This document shows, piece after piece, positions 37,201-44,386 of a DNA stretch of 64,000 nucleotides (position 1 is its first letter; every line of letters starts with the position of its first letter). The notes below the pieces were generated by a model that worked only from the letters and a program-made list of their open reading frames with translations, was not told the DNA's origin and did no database searches. Made by a program: the position numbers and the translations under genes. The stretch is from the NCBI GenBank assembly GCA_028829895.1, contig CM054178.1, forward strand, positions 101,608,058-101,672,057, written 5' to 3'. The DNA comes from Sinotaia quadrata. Taxonomy: Eukaryota > Mollusca > Gastropoda > Architaenioglossa > Viviparidae.

Positions 37201-38208
37201 TTTTGTTGTCATTGCTAAAGCTGTGTTATTAGAGATATTATTAATATTCTTTTTGCGCATGCACAAATTCTGCTAAAGCTTAACTCACATCTGAGCATTT
37301 TCATCCAGCTTAGTTGTTTATAAGAATGTGCTCTTTAAAGAGATTGTAACAATAGTGAAATATTTCACTTTGGCTATTGATCTGCCTGTGGCTGCAGTAG
37401 TTATTTACATCTATCTCTTCTATCACAAGTTGGGCTTCCCGCCAATCTTAGAAGAAAAAATATTTGACTCCTCTACATTATTTTTTGTAGATATGCTCAT
37501 CTTGTTGTATGATTGAAAAAGAATATGTCAAAAATGTTTTCTGAATACTTACTAAATGAATATATGCATAGATCTTCCCAGCCTCTCTGCTCTTTTATCC
37601 ACTGCCTTCCTTATGGGTATTACAGGGATATTTCTCATGGAACACTGCTGGGCAACCGTTTTATCATTTTTATCTCATCCTTGGAAAGTTAGGTGGGCCT
37701 ACTTTGGGTTCTGCCTTATATGCATTAGGGACCAGTTTGATTTTATGATTTAGCAAGTGTTCAGAAAGAACATATTTTATGTAGCATCTTTCCTTGTGCA
37801 CCTTAATAGTTTCTGTATGATATAAAAAATGTAGGAAAAATCATGAATACATTGCTTATATGAACATTTATTAACTAAAACCCAACTGATGTAAACAAAT
37901 TTCAAATTATGTTTTGTTTTGTTGTTTTTTTCTAAAGTGTGACATTTTTGTTTTAAGCTTTTTTGTTTGTTTTTATCTAAAGTGGGACATTTTCGTTTTA
38001 AGAACCTCTTCGAACATTTTTCAGTGACACTGTCTTGATCTTTGTAGGTGTGTCTCCTCCTTCTGCCAGTGAACTAAACAGCATATGTTGGCGACTTGGC
38101 AGCTCTCGTCTTCTTCTTGTTGAAGCTGGACGGATGGACCTCCAGATGCGTGTCCGACTAAATGTCACATCAGATGACATTAGTTGTGCTTTAAAATTAG
38201 AGCAATAA
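1118..38208 (+). CDS. ORC1: ORC1, origin recognition complex subunit 1 (complete, 14 coding exons)
   Basis: Exons: 1118-1212, 1423-1541, 5137-5321, 15105-15402, 20847-21528, 23320-23557, 24461-24555, 24840-24941, 25568-25739, 27428-27535, 28034-28183, 30094-30383, 36537-36661, 38048-38208. They total 2820 nt (939 aa plus TAA), somewhat longer than the human protein (861 aa). All introns are GT-AG and every phase agrees. Domains: BAH about 39-163; Lys/Ser-rich disordered region about 165-565; AAA+ from about 575, Walker A GVPGTGKT 611-618, Walker B LLVDE ending at 698, sensor-1 Asn in [12 protein letters not shown] near 731, SGDARR about 793-798; winged helix to 939. ORC1 is the ATPase subunit of ORC, which binds origins and loads MCM2-7 in G1. 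An in-frame TAG two codons before the ATG supports the start. Confidence 0.95.
1423..1541 (+). CDS. ORC1: ORC1 exon 2 (BAH domain start)
   Basis: The acceptor is TGTTCCAG at 1415-1422. Encodes [20 protein letters not shown] then [11 protein letters not shown], the first strands of a BAH domain. It ends with a single G before GTAACC, which pairs with AG at the start of exon 3 to make Glu. Confidence 0.92.
2925..3302 (-). pseudogene. Internally deleted hAT (BED-finger, GTF2I/ZBED-type) transposase fragment
   Basis: Minus-strand reading starts near 3294 with [20 protein letters not shown] and continues [18 protein letters not shown], the N-terminal BED-type finger found in the GTF2I-repeat/ZBED group of domesticated and active hAT transposases. 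A few codons later it reads, across frame changes, [21 protein letters not shown], and KKLSAKSG, which belong to the far C-terminal dimerisation region of the same protein. The whole catalytic core is missing and there are stops and indels. It is a dead, internally deleted copy; terminal repeats were not identified. Confidence 0.5.
3735..3955. repeat. Dispersed repeat, copy 1 (partner at 23060-23285)
   Basis: Shares ordered blocks with 23060-23285: AATGGGTTAGG, an AT-rich TGTTTATAATTAT stretch, TATTAATCT, TCTGATTGGTG and GGTGCAAACTTTGA. Some blocks change order, so the copies are diverged or rearranged. Class unknown. Confidence 0.4.
5137..5321 (+). CDS. ORC1: ORC1 exon 3 (BAH domain core)
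   Basis: Acceptor TTGTTGCAG ends at 5136. Phase fits exon 2 (G + AG = Glu). Encodes [27 protein letters not shown] and [13 protein letters not shown], the central BAH strands of ORC1. Donor GTGAGT. The reading frame is open upstream of 5137, but only this acceptor matches the phase. Confidence 0.92.
5776..5956. mobile_element. hAT-type MITE, 181 bp, with 8-bp target duplication
   Basis: Ends are CAGGGGTGCACAAAC and, reverse-complemented, CAGGGGTACACAAAC (14 of 15 identical). Perfect 8-bp direct repeats GTCTATGT flank it at 5768-5775 and 5957-5964. No coding capacity. The CAGGGG terminus and 8-bp duplication are hAT hallmarks. Confidence 0.85.
6803..7864 (+). CDS. Two-exon predicted ORF in copy 1 (about 127 aa), function unknown
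   Basis: ATG at 6803 opens [20 protein letters not shown] and reaches ...PLI plus one base at 6884 before GTAAGA. The acceptor TTTGTTTAG ends at 7562; the first two bases of exon 2 complete the codon (Glu) and continue [20 protein letters not shown], then a Leu-rich helical stretch to TAA at 7862-7864. The matching phase supports a real spliced gene. The predicted protein is all-helical in character with Cys in the middle. The same frame resumes beyond the TAA with coiled-coil sequence to about 8097, so the stop may be a mutation of a longer gene. No family assigned. Confidence 0.45.
7865..8706 (+). pseudogene. Downstream part of copy-1 gene: coiled coil and KWG motif, broken
   Basis: After the TAA the same frame gives [20 protein letters not shown] and further heptad-like Lys/Glu/Leu-rich sequence to a stop near 8097. 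After broken sequence, a new open stretch (8240-8611) gives more Lys-rich helix and [20 protein letters not shown]. In another frame, 8550-8706 gives [20 protein letters not shown] and continues RRTWTAVDY to TAA. Copy 2 retains this last block in matching form ([20 protein letters not shown]), so it was probably coding. Frame changes and stops mean the copy is decayed or has undetected introns. Confidence 0.4.
9103..9565. repeat. Three tandem units of about 175 bp at the tail of copy 1
   Basis: Units begin at 9103, 9286 and 9459 with CTG(C/A)T(A/C)AT-CATTTT, followed by a block resembling AACTCTGTATGATGTATA, GAGATRTGAC and TAAATAAAAATTG. Copy 2 has the same tail at 12449-12732 with two units. 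Confidence 0.7.
9566..12732 (+). mobile_element. Unrecognised 3.17-kb element or gene, tandem copy 2 (decayed)
   Basis: Starts with the same 27 bases as copy 1 and follows the same layout. The exon-1 equivalent near 9990-10065 reads [20 protein letters not shown], aligning with the copy-1 N-terminus, but its start codon is not in place. The exon-2 equivalent (about 11130-11390) has stops and frame changes. The C-terminal block at about 11760-11880 reads [20 protein letters not shown]. An extra open stretch at 10978-11134 ([20 protein letters not shown]) has no clear counterpart in copy 1. Confidence 0.55.
14340..14705. repeat. Tandem repeat of about 76-85 bp, about five degenerate copies
   Basis: Repeated blocks are GAAGAATTATTATTAAAG, TTTTTCATG, GGTTTACTAGATCATG and CTTGTAGCCTTTGTTAT, with insertions and deletions of CTTGTA. 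Followed by a short (TG)n run at about 14729-14744. Confidence 0.75.
15105..15402 (+). CDS. ORC1: ORC1 exon 4 (end of BAH, start of disordered region)
   Basis: Acceptor TATTTCCAG ends at 15104. First part [15 protein letters not shown] is the last BAH strands; the rest is Lys/Ser/Pro-rich ([16 protein letters not shown]). Ends TCA G before GTATTT, phase 1. Confidence 0.9.
15403..20846 (+). other. ORC1 intron 4 (5.4 kb)
   Basis: No recognisable gene or intact element. 16140-17060 and 18950-19720 are less AT-rich with more CpG than their surroundings; these may be old insertions. CAAAATGGCGGCCATG at about 16825-16840 resembles a YY1 motif. Open minus-strand stretches at 19344-19625 (93 aa) and 20183-20425 (80 aa) match nothing I recognise. 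Confidence 0.6.
20847..21528 (+). CDS. ORC1: ORC1 exon 5 (disordered, basic, Ser-rich)
   Basis: Acceptor TTTTTTCTACAG ends at 20846; G + GT makes Gly. Encodes residues 233-459. NGSPQKR near residue 237 is a full CDK consensus; LTPTPQ follows later. NSQPKIS and NSEPKIP form a short internal repeat. Rich in Lys/Arg/Ser/Thr, as expected of the ORC1 disordered linker. Ends CA before GTGAGT. Confidence 0.9.
21895..22265. repeat. Degenerate tandem repeat of about 30-40 bp
   Basis: Variants of TACTAAAATACACTTACTG and GCAGTATG recur about ten times with indels, for example ACTGAAATACACTTATTGCA and TACTAAAATACACTTACTGT. Confidence 0.6.
23060..23285. repeat. Dispersed repeat, copy 2, just upstream of ORC1 exon 6
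   Basis: Shares AATGGGTTAGG, CTATTAATCT, GGTGCAAACTTTGA and TCTGATTGGTG with 3735-3955. It ends about 35 bp before the exon 6 acceptor. Confidence 0.4.
23320..23557 (+). CDS. ORC1: ORC1 exon 6 (acidic then basic disordered segment)
   Basis: Acceptor CTGTTGCAG ends at 23319; CA + G makes Gln. Encodes a Ser/Glu/Asp-rich run ([30 protein letters not shown]) followed by a basic segment ([12 protein letters not shown]). Donor GTAAGT at 23558, phase 0. Confidence 0.88.
23558..24460 (+). other. ORC1 intron 6
   Basis: 903 bp of AT-rich sequence; I see no gene or repeat in it. Confidence 0.7.
24461..24555 (+). CDS. ORC1: ORC1 exon 7
   Basis: Acceptor ATTAATAG ends at 24460. Encodes [20 protein letters not shown] and [12 protein letters not shown] is a minimal CDK-type site and [14 protein letters not shown], spanning the junction, is the conserved lead-in to the AAA+ domain. 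Donor GTATTC. Confidence 0.9.
24840..24941 (+). CDS. ORC1: ORC1 exon 8 (start of AAA+ module)
   Basis: AG + G makes Arg at the junction. Encodes [20 protein letters not shown] and [12 protein letters not shown], the conserved N-terminal helix of the ORC1 ATPase. Donor GTAGGT. Confidence 0.95.
24942..25567 (+). other. ORC1 intron 8
   Basis: Contains a pogo-like MITE at 25257-25433; otherwise AT-rich sequence without features. Confidence 0.7.
25257..25433. mobile_element. pogo/Tc1-mariner-like MITE, 177 bp
   Basis: Starts CAGTGAAACCTCACGC and ends CGCGGGGTTCCTCTG, an imperfect inverted pair of the CAGTRAAACC type typical of pogo-related MITEs. TA dinucleotides flank it at 25255-25256 and 25434-25435. 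No ORF. Confidence 0.65.
25568..25739 (+). CDS. ORC1: ORC1 exon 9 (Walker A)
   Basis: Acceptor GTGACTAG ends at 25567; GG + C makes Gly. Encodes [20 protein letters not shown] with the Walker A loop GVPGTGKT, then [20 protein letters not shown]. Donor GTAAGC, phase 0. Confidence 0.96.
25740..27427 (+). other. ORC1 intron 9
   Basis: Carries a decayed LINE 3' end (26316-26668). The rest is AT-rich sequence with short chance ORFs. Confidence 0.7.
26316..26668 (+). pseudogene. LINE (non-LTR retrotransposon) ORF2 3'-end fragment with (ATAG)n tail
   Basis: Encodes [54 protein letters not shown], then after frame shifts NISEWTGL, and [14 protein letters not shown]. This is the common C-terminal tail of invertebrate LINE reverse-transcriptase ORFs. 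It stops in an ATAGATAGATAG run, a typical simple-repeat 3' end. 5' truncated and frameshifted, so inactive. Confidence 0.8.
27428..27535 (+). CDS. ORC1: ORC1 exon 10 (Walker B start)
   Basis: Acceptor TGTGGACAG ends at 27427. Encodes [20 protein letters not shown] and STVLLVDE; the Walker B Asp-Glu are its last two codons before GTATGA, so the phase-0 intron falls directly after the catalytic Glu. Confidence 0.95.
27536..28033 (+). other. ORC1 intron 10
   Basis: 498 bp, AT-rich, nothing recognised. Confidence 0.7.
28034..28183 (+). CDS. ORC1: ORC1 exon 11 (sensor 1)
   Basis: Acceptor TATTGAAG ends at 28033. Encodes [35 protein letters not shown] and RVSSRL; the Asn in VANTMD is the sensor-1 position. 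Donor GTAAGG, phase 0. A weak pyrimidine tract precedes the acceptor. Confidence 0.95.
28184..30093 (+). other. ORC1 intron 11 (1.9 kb)
   Basis: 28190-29280 shows no recognised feature. A large tandem repeat fills 29285-29835. The rest is AT-rich. Confidence 0.65.
29285..29835. repeat. About three tandem units of 180-195 bp
   Basis: Landmarks AAATTCCTYAGT-TGTC (29376, 29556 and 29750 areas), CGCTTTTRATTTTTTAGTA and TTCAACRAA-ATAAGAA recur in the same order. Very AT-rich. Confidence 0.65.
30094..30383 (+). CDS. ORC1: ORC1 exon 12 (AAA+ lid, start of C-terminal region)
   Basis: Acceptor TTTTTCCTAG ends at 30093. Encodes [40 protein letters not shown] and [12 protein letters not shown]; the SGDARR Arg is the sensor-2 region. 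Ends ATC AG before GTCTGC. Confidence 0.95.
30674..31976. mobile_element. DNA transposon, 1303 bp, 34-bp perfect terminal inverted repeats
   Basis: Both ends read inward TGTGACCTGTCACCACAA and remain identical for 34 bases. TA flanks both sides (30672-30673 and 31977-31978), inside a CATATG at each junction. The interior is less AT-rich and carries an acidic ORF pair (31209-31593). It has no transposase I recognise and is probably non-autonomous. TA duplication suggests a Tc1/mariner-like or other TA-targeting superfamily; unassigned. Confidence 0.8.
31209..31593 (+). pseudogene. Acidic ORF inside the 34-bp-TIR transposon, split by a frame change
   Basis: ATG at 31209 starts [20 protein letters not shown] and continues [20 protein letters not shown] with a Ser/Asp-rich run. 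From about 31427 another frame continues [20 protein letters not shown] and ends [20 protein letters not shown] then TAA at 31591-31593. Composition and alignment of the two halves suggest one protein of about 127 residues with a one-base shift, or a short intron. The closing CENWSCGC motif may bind metal. Function unknown. Confidence 0.4.
33118..33660. repeat. Diverged tandem duplication, two units about 420 bp apart
   Basis: 33125-33210 (CTTAAGCTTTGGTTAAGG, GTTCACCC, AAAGTTAAATTCT, CCGTAGGCC) is matched by 33550-33645 (CTTAAGCTATGGATAAGG, GTTCACCC, AAAGTTAAATGCT, CATAGGCC). Confidence 0.5.
36537..36661 (+). CDS. ORC1: ORC1 exon 13 (winged-helix part 1)
   Basis: Acceptor TCCCCCTCAG ends at 36536. 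Encodes [27 protein letters not shown] and FCRFEG, the conserved winged-helix start of ORC1. Ends with one G before GTAAAC. Confidence 0.94.
36662..38047 (+). other. ORC1 intron 13 (1.4 kb)
   Basis: AT-rich; I see no repeat or gene. Confidence 0.65.
38048..38208 (+). CDS. ORC1: ORC1 exon 14 (C-terminus, stop)
   Basis: Acceptor ATCTTTGTAG ends at 38047; G + GT makes Gly. Encodes [20 protein letters not shown] and [20 protein letters not shown], then TAA at 38206-38208, matching the end of animal ORC1. Confidence 0.95.
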
Positions 38209-38660
38209 GTCATAACTTATAAGTCATAAGTTAAACAGTTAGCTAAAGATTGTCTTCCCGAAGAAAAGAAGAAGCAGAAATAAATCATGTTGCTATAACA
38301 GAACACTTCTCAAGTGCCTTAAATCTGTTCTTTTTTTTTTCTTTGAGAGATGAAGATAGTGCAATAGGCCACACTGCTACTGTAAAGAGTCCTTAATCAA
38401 GCTCCATAGACTATTCCTGAAGAAATGAAGATAGATCATACTTCTGCAATGGAAAAGTTCTCATCCAGGCACTTAAAAGACTGTGTTACAAGAAAAATTA
38501 CGTCATCATATTCCCTTGTAGAACAGTCTTTCATTTAAAAACACTTGAAATCTGTATTTAATTTTGTAGCTTAAAAATGTGACAGCCAACAGCATATACT
38601 AAGGTTAGTCAATGCTAAAGTTAAAAGTAGATATAATAAATTTGCAAATTAAATAAATAT
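38209..38660 (+). other. ORC1 3' UTR with candidate poly(A) signals
   Basis: AATAAA occurs at 38279-38284 and 38652-38657. Which is used cannot be told from sequence. 38660-39130 is plain AT-rich intergenic DNA. Confidence 0.5.
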
Positions 38661-39148
38661 ATTTATTGTAGACAAAAATTGTTCGTTCTATTGTTTGAAA
38701 GACAGCAAAGAATTTGTGATTCTCTCTAATCATGTTTTATTTGGATAGCGGATTACATTGTATTTTTATTTTTAATTTTTAAATCAATAATACAATTCTT
38801 TTCAGCAGAGAAGAAAGGCTTGAAGCACATCCTGACAGTTTAAGACAAAAGTTCAGGTTATAATTTCATGCATGAAACCCTATGGTGAAAATGATCTTGT
38901 TCACATTGTAAAGTGTAGATTAATAATTTATTAAATTTTGACTTGTATCATTGATTGTTTACTTTAATTTTACATTTTAAGTAACTAGATCTAAAGTTTA
39001 TCAGTTGCTTGAGTGTGTGAATATATTTTTGTGATTCATCCAGATAGCTCATCAGTAGTCTAAGTTGTCACTTAACTGCAGTAGTTATTTTGTGATTTAA
39101 AAATGGAAATTATACTAGAAGAAAGACTGACATGGCAGGCCTGAAAAT

Positions 39149-39218
39149 GGCGACTAATTTAGTCGCCATGGCTAGTGAAAAAAAAATTGGCGACTAAAAA
39201 AAAATATCTTTAGTCGCC
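39149..39218. repeat. Two subterminal palindromes in the hAT left end
   Basis: GGCGACTAA-T-TTAGTCGCC at 39149-39167 and TTGGCGACTAAA...TTTAGTCGCCAA at about 39186-39218 share the same arm. The right end carries a related TTGGCTAGTAA...TTACTAGCCAA palindrome at about 42752-42802. These may be transposase-binding repeats. Confidence 0.7.
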
Positions 39219-39346
39219 AACTGCGAGTGCGCTAAAATGAACTTTTTTGTGAACAACTATGGGTTTGTAAATTTTCCTATCCGTATTTTTACTCAGCCTG
39301 GAAGTCCCCAAATTTTCACTCTTCATTTCCTGTACAAAGATCAACA

Positions 39347-42300
39347 ATGAAGCGATCGGCAAGTGGTGCCCAGAGATCATTCCTCCCAAAGTGGAAGCAT
39401 GAATTTTCCGGGTTAATTTTTGATGAGACAAGTAAGAAAATGACCTGTGCGATCTGCAAAAAGTACCCAACATTGGTGGGAAAATGCGACTTCATCACGG
39501 GCACTGACAATTTTAAAAAAGAGACTCTGCAATGCCACTCCATTAGCAAAAAGCATGTTGCTGCGCGCGATGCTGACCTGTCTAGGCAAGGTTCAATAGT
39601 GGCTGGTCAGAGTACAATCCATGCGGCGTTTGTTCAGCAACGAACGAAACAGACTGAAAAGGACATTGTGGACTTGAAGTGCAAACTTAACACTGCATAT
39701 GTGCTGGCAAAAGAAGAGCTGCCCTTTACAAAGTTCAAACCGCTTCTTGATCTTCAAAAGAAAAATGGACTTGATATTTCATCCACCTATGCAAACCATG
39801 TGATGGCAGCAGAATTGGTACACACCATTTCAGAAACCTTCAAAGATGAGGTTACCTTCTATTTCATTTTTACATCGAATTGTGTTAACAATAGACTTAG
39901 AATTCTAGCATGATTTATTTATTTATAATGTAATTTCACTTCACTATTGGCAATAGTAGACACAAATCAAAGCATTTTTTTAAAAATTAGATAAACAACA
40001 ATTGTATTATTAATAGTTCCAACAATAACAATAGCAGCAAGAGATAAAAAAGAATATTAATAATAAAATAATAATAGTAATACCAAAATAAAAAGACACG
40101 GAACTCAATGACGTCAAAAAGCAAACATGCATAGGCAAAATACAGATTACGTCACCCCCTGTGTGCATGCTGAACCTTTTGCTCTAAACATTAACATAAA
40201 TAGCAACATGGTTTTTATCGTGATCATGTGCCATTTTAATAACGCAGCCCGGAAAAATAACCTGTAATGCACTATCGGGATTCAGTCGCCAGTTACATTT
40301 CTTCTAGATCTAAATTATTTGGTAATACTATTTATAAAAATAAAAATTAATTAAAATAAAATAATACATTATAATAATATGCAAATATGTTATGGATTAA
40401 AAGTTATGCACATTAACACGGTTTTTATCATTCGTTTTTCTTTTGCATCTATTCTGAATGCTGATAAGCTAAGTTAATTTAACCGGTTTCTACCAGTAGC
40501 ACCCTAACTTGTATCACATTGTTTGTAGGTGAAGAGCAACAGTTACATCAGCATAATGATTGATGGTGCAACAGATAGCTCTGTGAAGGAAAATGAGGCA
40601 ATCATCTGTCGCTGTCTTCAAGACGGGAAACCATTCAACAAATTTCTTGGGCTTTGGGAACTTGAACATTGTGATGCAGATGGTAATATCTCCTTCTCCT
40701 CTCTCTCTCCCTCTCCCCCTCTCTCTCTCCCTCCCTCTCTCTCCCCAACACTAGTAGCTTAGATATATTACTTATTAGACATAACATGTATGCATTATTT
40801 AAATAAAAAAGCACTTACACCTAAATAAACACACACAGAGACACATATATAAAATCAACATAAATCGAAAAATAGTAACTTATATTAAAAAAATTATTTT
40901 CTTGTTTCAGGTATCCTCACTGCTGTCAAGAAGGCCTTTTCCTCAATTGACGACCCTGAGATTTTGCAACGTCTGGTTGGGTTTTGTGCTGATGGGGCCA
41001 GTGTAAACTTAGGCAAAGACAATGGTGTGAAAGCAAAACTAACAAGAGACTGCCCTTGGCTTGTCTCCATATGGTGTCTTCCTCATCGCTTAGAGCTGAC
41101 CGTCATGGGAATGGTGAAGAACTGCAGAGATGCTGAGCAAGTGATTGATGTTCTTCACTGGATTTACAAGACCTACCACTTCAGTCCAAAAACCAGAAGA
41201 GAGCTAAAGAGCTTGGCCACTGAACTTGGAGTCAATGTCCGCAATCCTGCCAGGGTGAAAGGCACCAGATGGACTCCTCATCTGCAAAAGGCTCTCCACA
41301 TCTTGCTACACAGTAAAAGTCACTCTGAAATTGTGCAGTATGGGGTAGTTCTATAGCACAGCAAGCATGTTGCCAGCACTTCCAATAATGCTGAAATCAA
41401 GGGGAGATCCCAGAATATTGCAAAGCGACTGAAAACTTTCTCATTTCTGACCATGGCTCATTTTTTACTGGATTTCTTTGAAATAATCAGCACTCTGAGT
41501 GAAACCCTCCAGTCAAACAAGACCATCTTTTCCACTGCTGTTTCAGCTCTGCAAAACACCATCGCCAGACTGGACAACTTGATGATCAGGCCACTACCTC
41601 AGGGCTATCTTTATAAATTTCTTTGCAATGTTGCAGCCAACCCTGAAGAGTTTCAGTTTCAAGGTGTAGCTCTCAGCAATGTGCCTGCTAATATTCAAGT
41701 TGAGCCCACAGAGATGATTTCTAGTCTGCCAAACTCTTTGAAGGAAGCCATCAAGTCAACGGTTACCCACACAACGAAAGGAATGAAGACCAGAATGAGT
41801 GCCCTTCTTTCATCTGATGTAGAGTTGAGTGGTGAAAGTAAAGCTGTTGCAAGCTTCAAGATCTTTAACCATGATTCTTGGCCTTCAGATGACAATCACC
41901 TTGTCGACTTTGGTGAAGAGGAGATCAAAACACTCTTGGACTGGTTCAAGGAACCACTGGAAAGAAATAAGTGTGAAATAGGAAAGGTGCTTGGACAGTG
42001 GTGTAGCTTGAAGATGCTGGTGGTGAGGGAGTTTAGCGACAAAAGCTACTCAGCATTGTGGGCTACTCTGCTAACCAAGGAGCCATACAAGTCTGACTAT
42101 AAGGACTTGCTGCACCTCGTCCAGATCCTCCTTGTCCTCCCCATCAGCCCAGCTCAGTGTGAGAGGATCTTCTCCACCCAGAAAAGAATCAAGAGTGATG
42201 TCAGGAGCTCTCTAGCAACTGAAACCCTGGAAGACCTCATCAGGATCTCAGCAGATGGTCCTCCACTGGAAGACTTCCAGCCTGAGAGTTCTGCTGCCAA

Positions 42301-42391
42301 GTGGACAAATTCATCTGGCAGGCCTAGAAAGTTACAATACACTGAGTGGCCGGATGTTCTGATCCCAGCAGATGATGATGATGATGATTGA
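39347..42391 (+). pseudogene. hAT-like transposase (zinc finger 862-like), three exons, one premature stop
   Basis: Exons 39347-39850, 40529-40682 and 40911-42391 join in phase (weak donor GTTACC after exon 1, good GT-AG at the others). The product would be 712 codons. The N-terminus carries a C34-x2-C37 ... H64-x5-H70 zinc finger (TTF/BED-like). ISIMIDGATDSS gives the first catalytic Asp (180); GFCADGASVNLG the second (247). CLPHRLEL and VKGTRWTPHL are hAT core motifs; ILLVLPISPAQCERIFS is the dimerisation region. An in-frame TAG at 41354-41356 (codon 368, probably CAG before) is the only lesion seen. The element otherwise looks young. The third catalytic residue was not assigned by eye. Confidence 0.85.
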
Positions 42392-42844
42392 TTATTGATA
42401 ACTTTATCAGATTAAGTTGAAAGTAAAAATAAAAACATCACTGTAAAACAACACAAAATTGAGCTTTCGTTGTAAAAGACCTTCTTCAGAAAATTTTTAA
42501 AAATTCAAACTGAAATATCATAGATGAAATCACACATTGATTTGTATAACACTGACATCATTCGCTCTCTTTCTCTCTCTCTCTCAAACTTCCCCCCCCC
42601 CCCCAAATTATCTTAATAATATCTAGCTACTACTTTTATTAATAAAATTGACACGATACTATAGCTAATAACCACATGACCACCCAGATTACCTGAACAC
42701 AACAGTATTTTTTTATGTTAGGCTATTTTGATTGTCTAGAAAAAAATTAAATTGGCTAGTAAAAATTTTAGTTTGGCTACTAAAATTTTTAAGTTACTAG
42801 CCAAAGGCAGTGGGACTTTTTTTTCATTTTCAGGGCTGCATGGA

Positions 42845-43225
42845 TAGAAGAGGAGAGGGTGGTGGCAGAAGGGATGAGCATCTCTGCAGACGAAACTAAA
42901 GTGTGTGTGAAAGACTGTAGATAAGAAAGAAAGATTACAGATTGAAAGAAAAGATATGGAAATGAAAGATAGCACAAAAGAGAGGAAAGTGATTAAAGAG
43001 TGGTAGCATTTGCCCAGTTAGAAGCTGATGATAAAAAGGCAGAGAGCTTGTTTAAACCAAGTGAAGATACAGGAAGATAGCTTAAAGATAAGTGAGAGGG
43101 CAACTAAGATTCAGGAAGTGAACATAAAAATTTTTTCCTTCAATACGAAAGAGGAAAATATTGAGAGTTATGTGAGTATTCCATAAGATTAGGCCTACCA
43201 GAAAATTCATGGCTTAACCCTTTAT
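42845..43225 (+). pseudogene. Possible Ty3/gypsy-type gag remnant
   Basis: Reading across stops gives a charged, heptad-like stretch (ERVVAEGMSISADETK, AFAQLEADDKKAESLF) followed by VNIKIFSFNTKEENIESYVS and NSWLN. Order and spacing resemble the coiled-coil plus 'F..(D/E)...(D/E)SY...F' opening of gag proteins of invertebrate gypsy elements. Many stops; weak evidence. Confidence 0.3.
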
Positions 43226-43586
43226 GTATTAGATATTTTTCTATAATACCCTTCTTTATAATTCAGCCAATGGAGATCACTCTAACCAAAAATGTACCTG
43301 ACCTCACAAAATAATTAATTAAAAAATTATTTTATAAAGATAATGTAATGAAAAATATATAATAAAGTCAAGAAATGGATGGGCTATCGATCTGACTAGC
43401 ATTTAATATAATTATATTTTTACACATTAAAATAAAATTCATGAGAAAAATCAAAATAGTTAATAGTTTTTTCCTCCACGTTTGTTGCATACTTAAAGTA
43501 ATTAATTTACAGTTTCTGGTGGAAATATGCAAAACACAAGCCTTTGCAAAGGTGTACTTTGCAGATCAAGCAGCCAAATACTGCTT

Positions 43587-44330
43587 CTATGCCTTTACCA
43601 GAGTTAGTTTTTGTCTTCTTTCATAACACTGTTTTTTTCGTCCAAGATGTACAGGAACATGAAATGCTGGGCCTGGTCTTGAAATACCAGGTACTGATGG
43701 TTCTTCTTTCGATGCCTTTTTCCTGACTATGTTACCTTTCATGAGAGCTCTACATATGCTCAAACGAAAATCCAAATGAGACATTGGTTTCAATGTAGGA
43801 TCAGCAGCTGATTTCGTTTCTTTATAAATAATCCAACCATTGATGGTGGTAGCTTTTGACATAACATTTGATATTACAGGTACATTTAAGAGGTCATCTG
43901 TGGACCAATAATTATGAAAACTAGGCAATTTGGGGATGCAGAACATGATGTTCATATAGCGAAAAAGTTTCGTTTTTCCAGCTTAGCTGGATTTCTATAA
44001 TTTGTCTATTTTGTTTTTCCTTGCTTGCTGTTGCTCAGCATAAAGATTTGTTTACTGAGTACAATGTTCATAAAAGTCTTCAGGAATAAATAAGCTGAAC
44101 ACATAGGGTGTAGCTTCACTGTCTAAGTAATGCATGGGGTCAGATGTAAATTCGTTTGCAATCACATCTTTCAATTCTCTAGACCACTCGCTGACACCTA
44201 CAGTTACATGTTTGGTACAAAATTGAACCGTCATCGATCTCAAATTCTGAGTCAGTGTGATAAACTCTTTAACTCTTTCTAAATCTACATCAATTTCAGC
44301 ATCTTCCTCACCATTATTTCTACAATACCT
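43587..44330 (-). pseudogene. piggyBac transposase remnant, internally deleted
   Basis: Minus strand from right to left: an acidic N-terminal stretch (EEDAEIDVDLERVKEF), YVFSLFIPEDFYEHCTQ, stop, TNLYAEQQQARKNKIDKL, stop, then MNIMFCIPKLPSFHNYWSTD and LLNVPVISNVMS, all from the N-terminal half of DDE_Tnp_1_7 (piggyBac) proteins. It then jumps directly to INGWIIYKET, MSHLDFRLSICRALMKGN and VPVHLGRKKQC, from the C-terminal part. The catalytic Asp block is deleted. Stops confirm it is dead. Confidence 0.65.
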
Positions 44331-44386
44331 TCATCTGTATTGACTATATACCCAGCCAAGGCATCGTTCACAAGATTATTCATGAA

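Larger units (their letters stand above)
39136..42838 (+). mobile_element. hAT-like DNA transposon, 3703 bp, near-complete
   Basis: Ends read inward CAGGCCTGAAAATG and CAGCCCTGAAAATG (13 of 14 identical). CATGG stands directly outside both ends (39131-39135 and 42839-42843), a perfect 5-bp target duplication, shorter than the usual 8 bp of hAT elements. Subterminal palindromes lie at 39149-39167, 39183-39218 and about 42750-42803. It contains a spliced transposase (39347-42391). It lies about 0.9 kb downstream of the ORC1 stop, on the same strand. Confidence 0.88.

Noticed and set aside
40680..40750. (TC)n tract as a functional element
   Set aside because: Simple CT/CCT microsatellite at the start of a transposase intron; no more than a polypyrimidine simple repeat.
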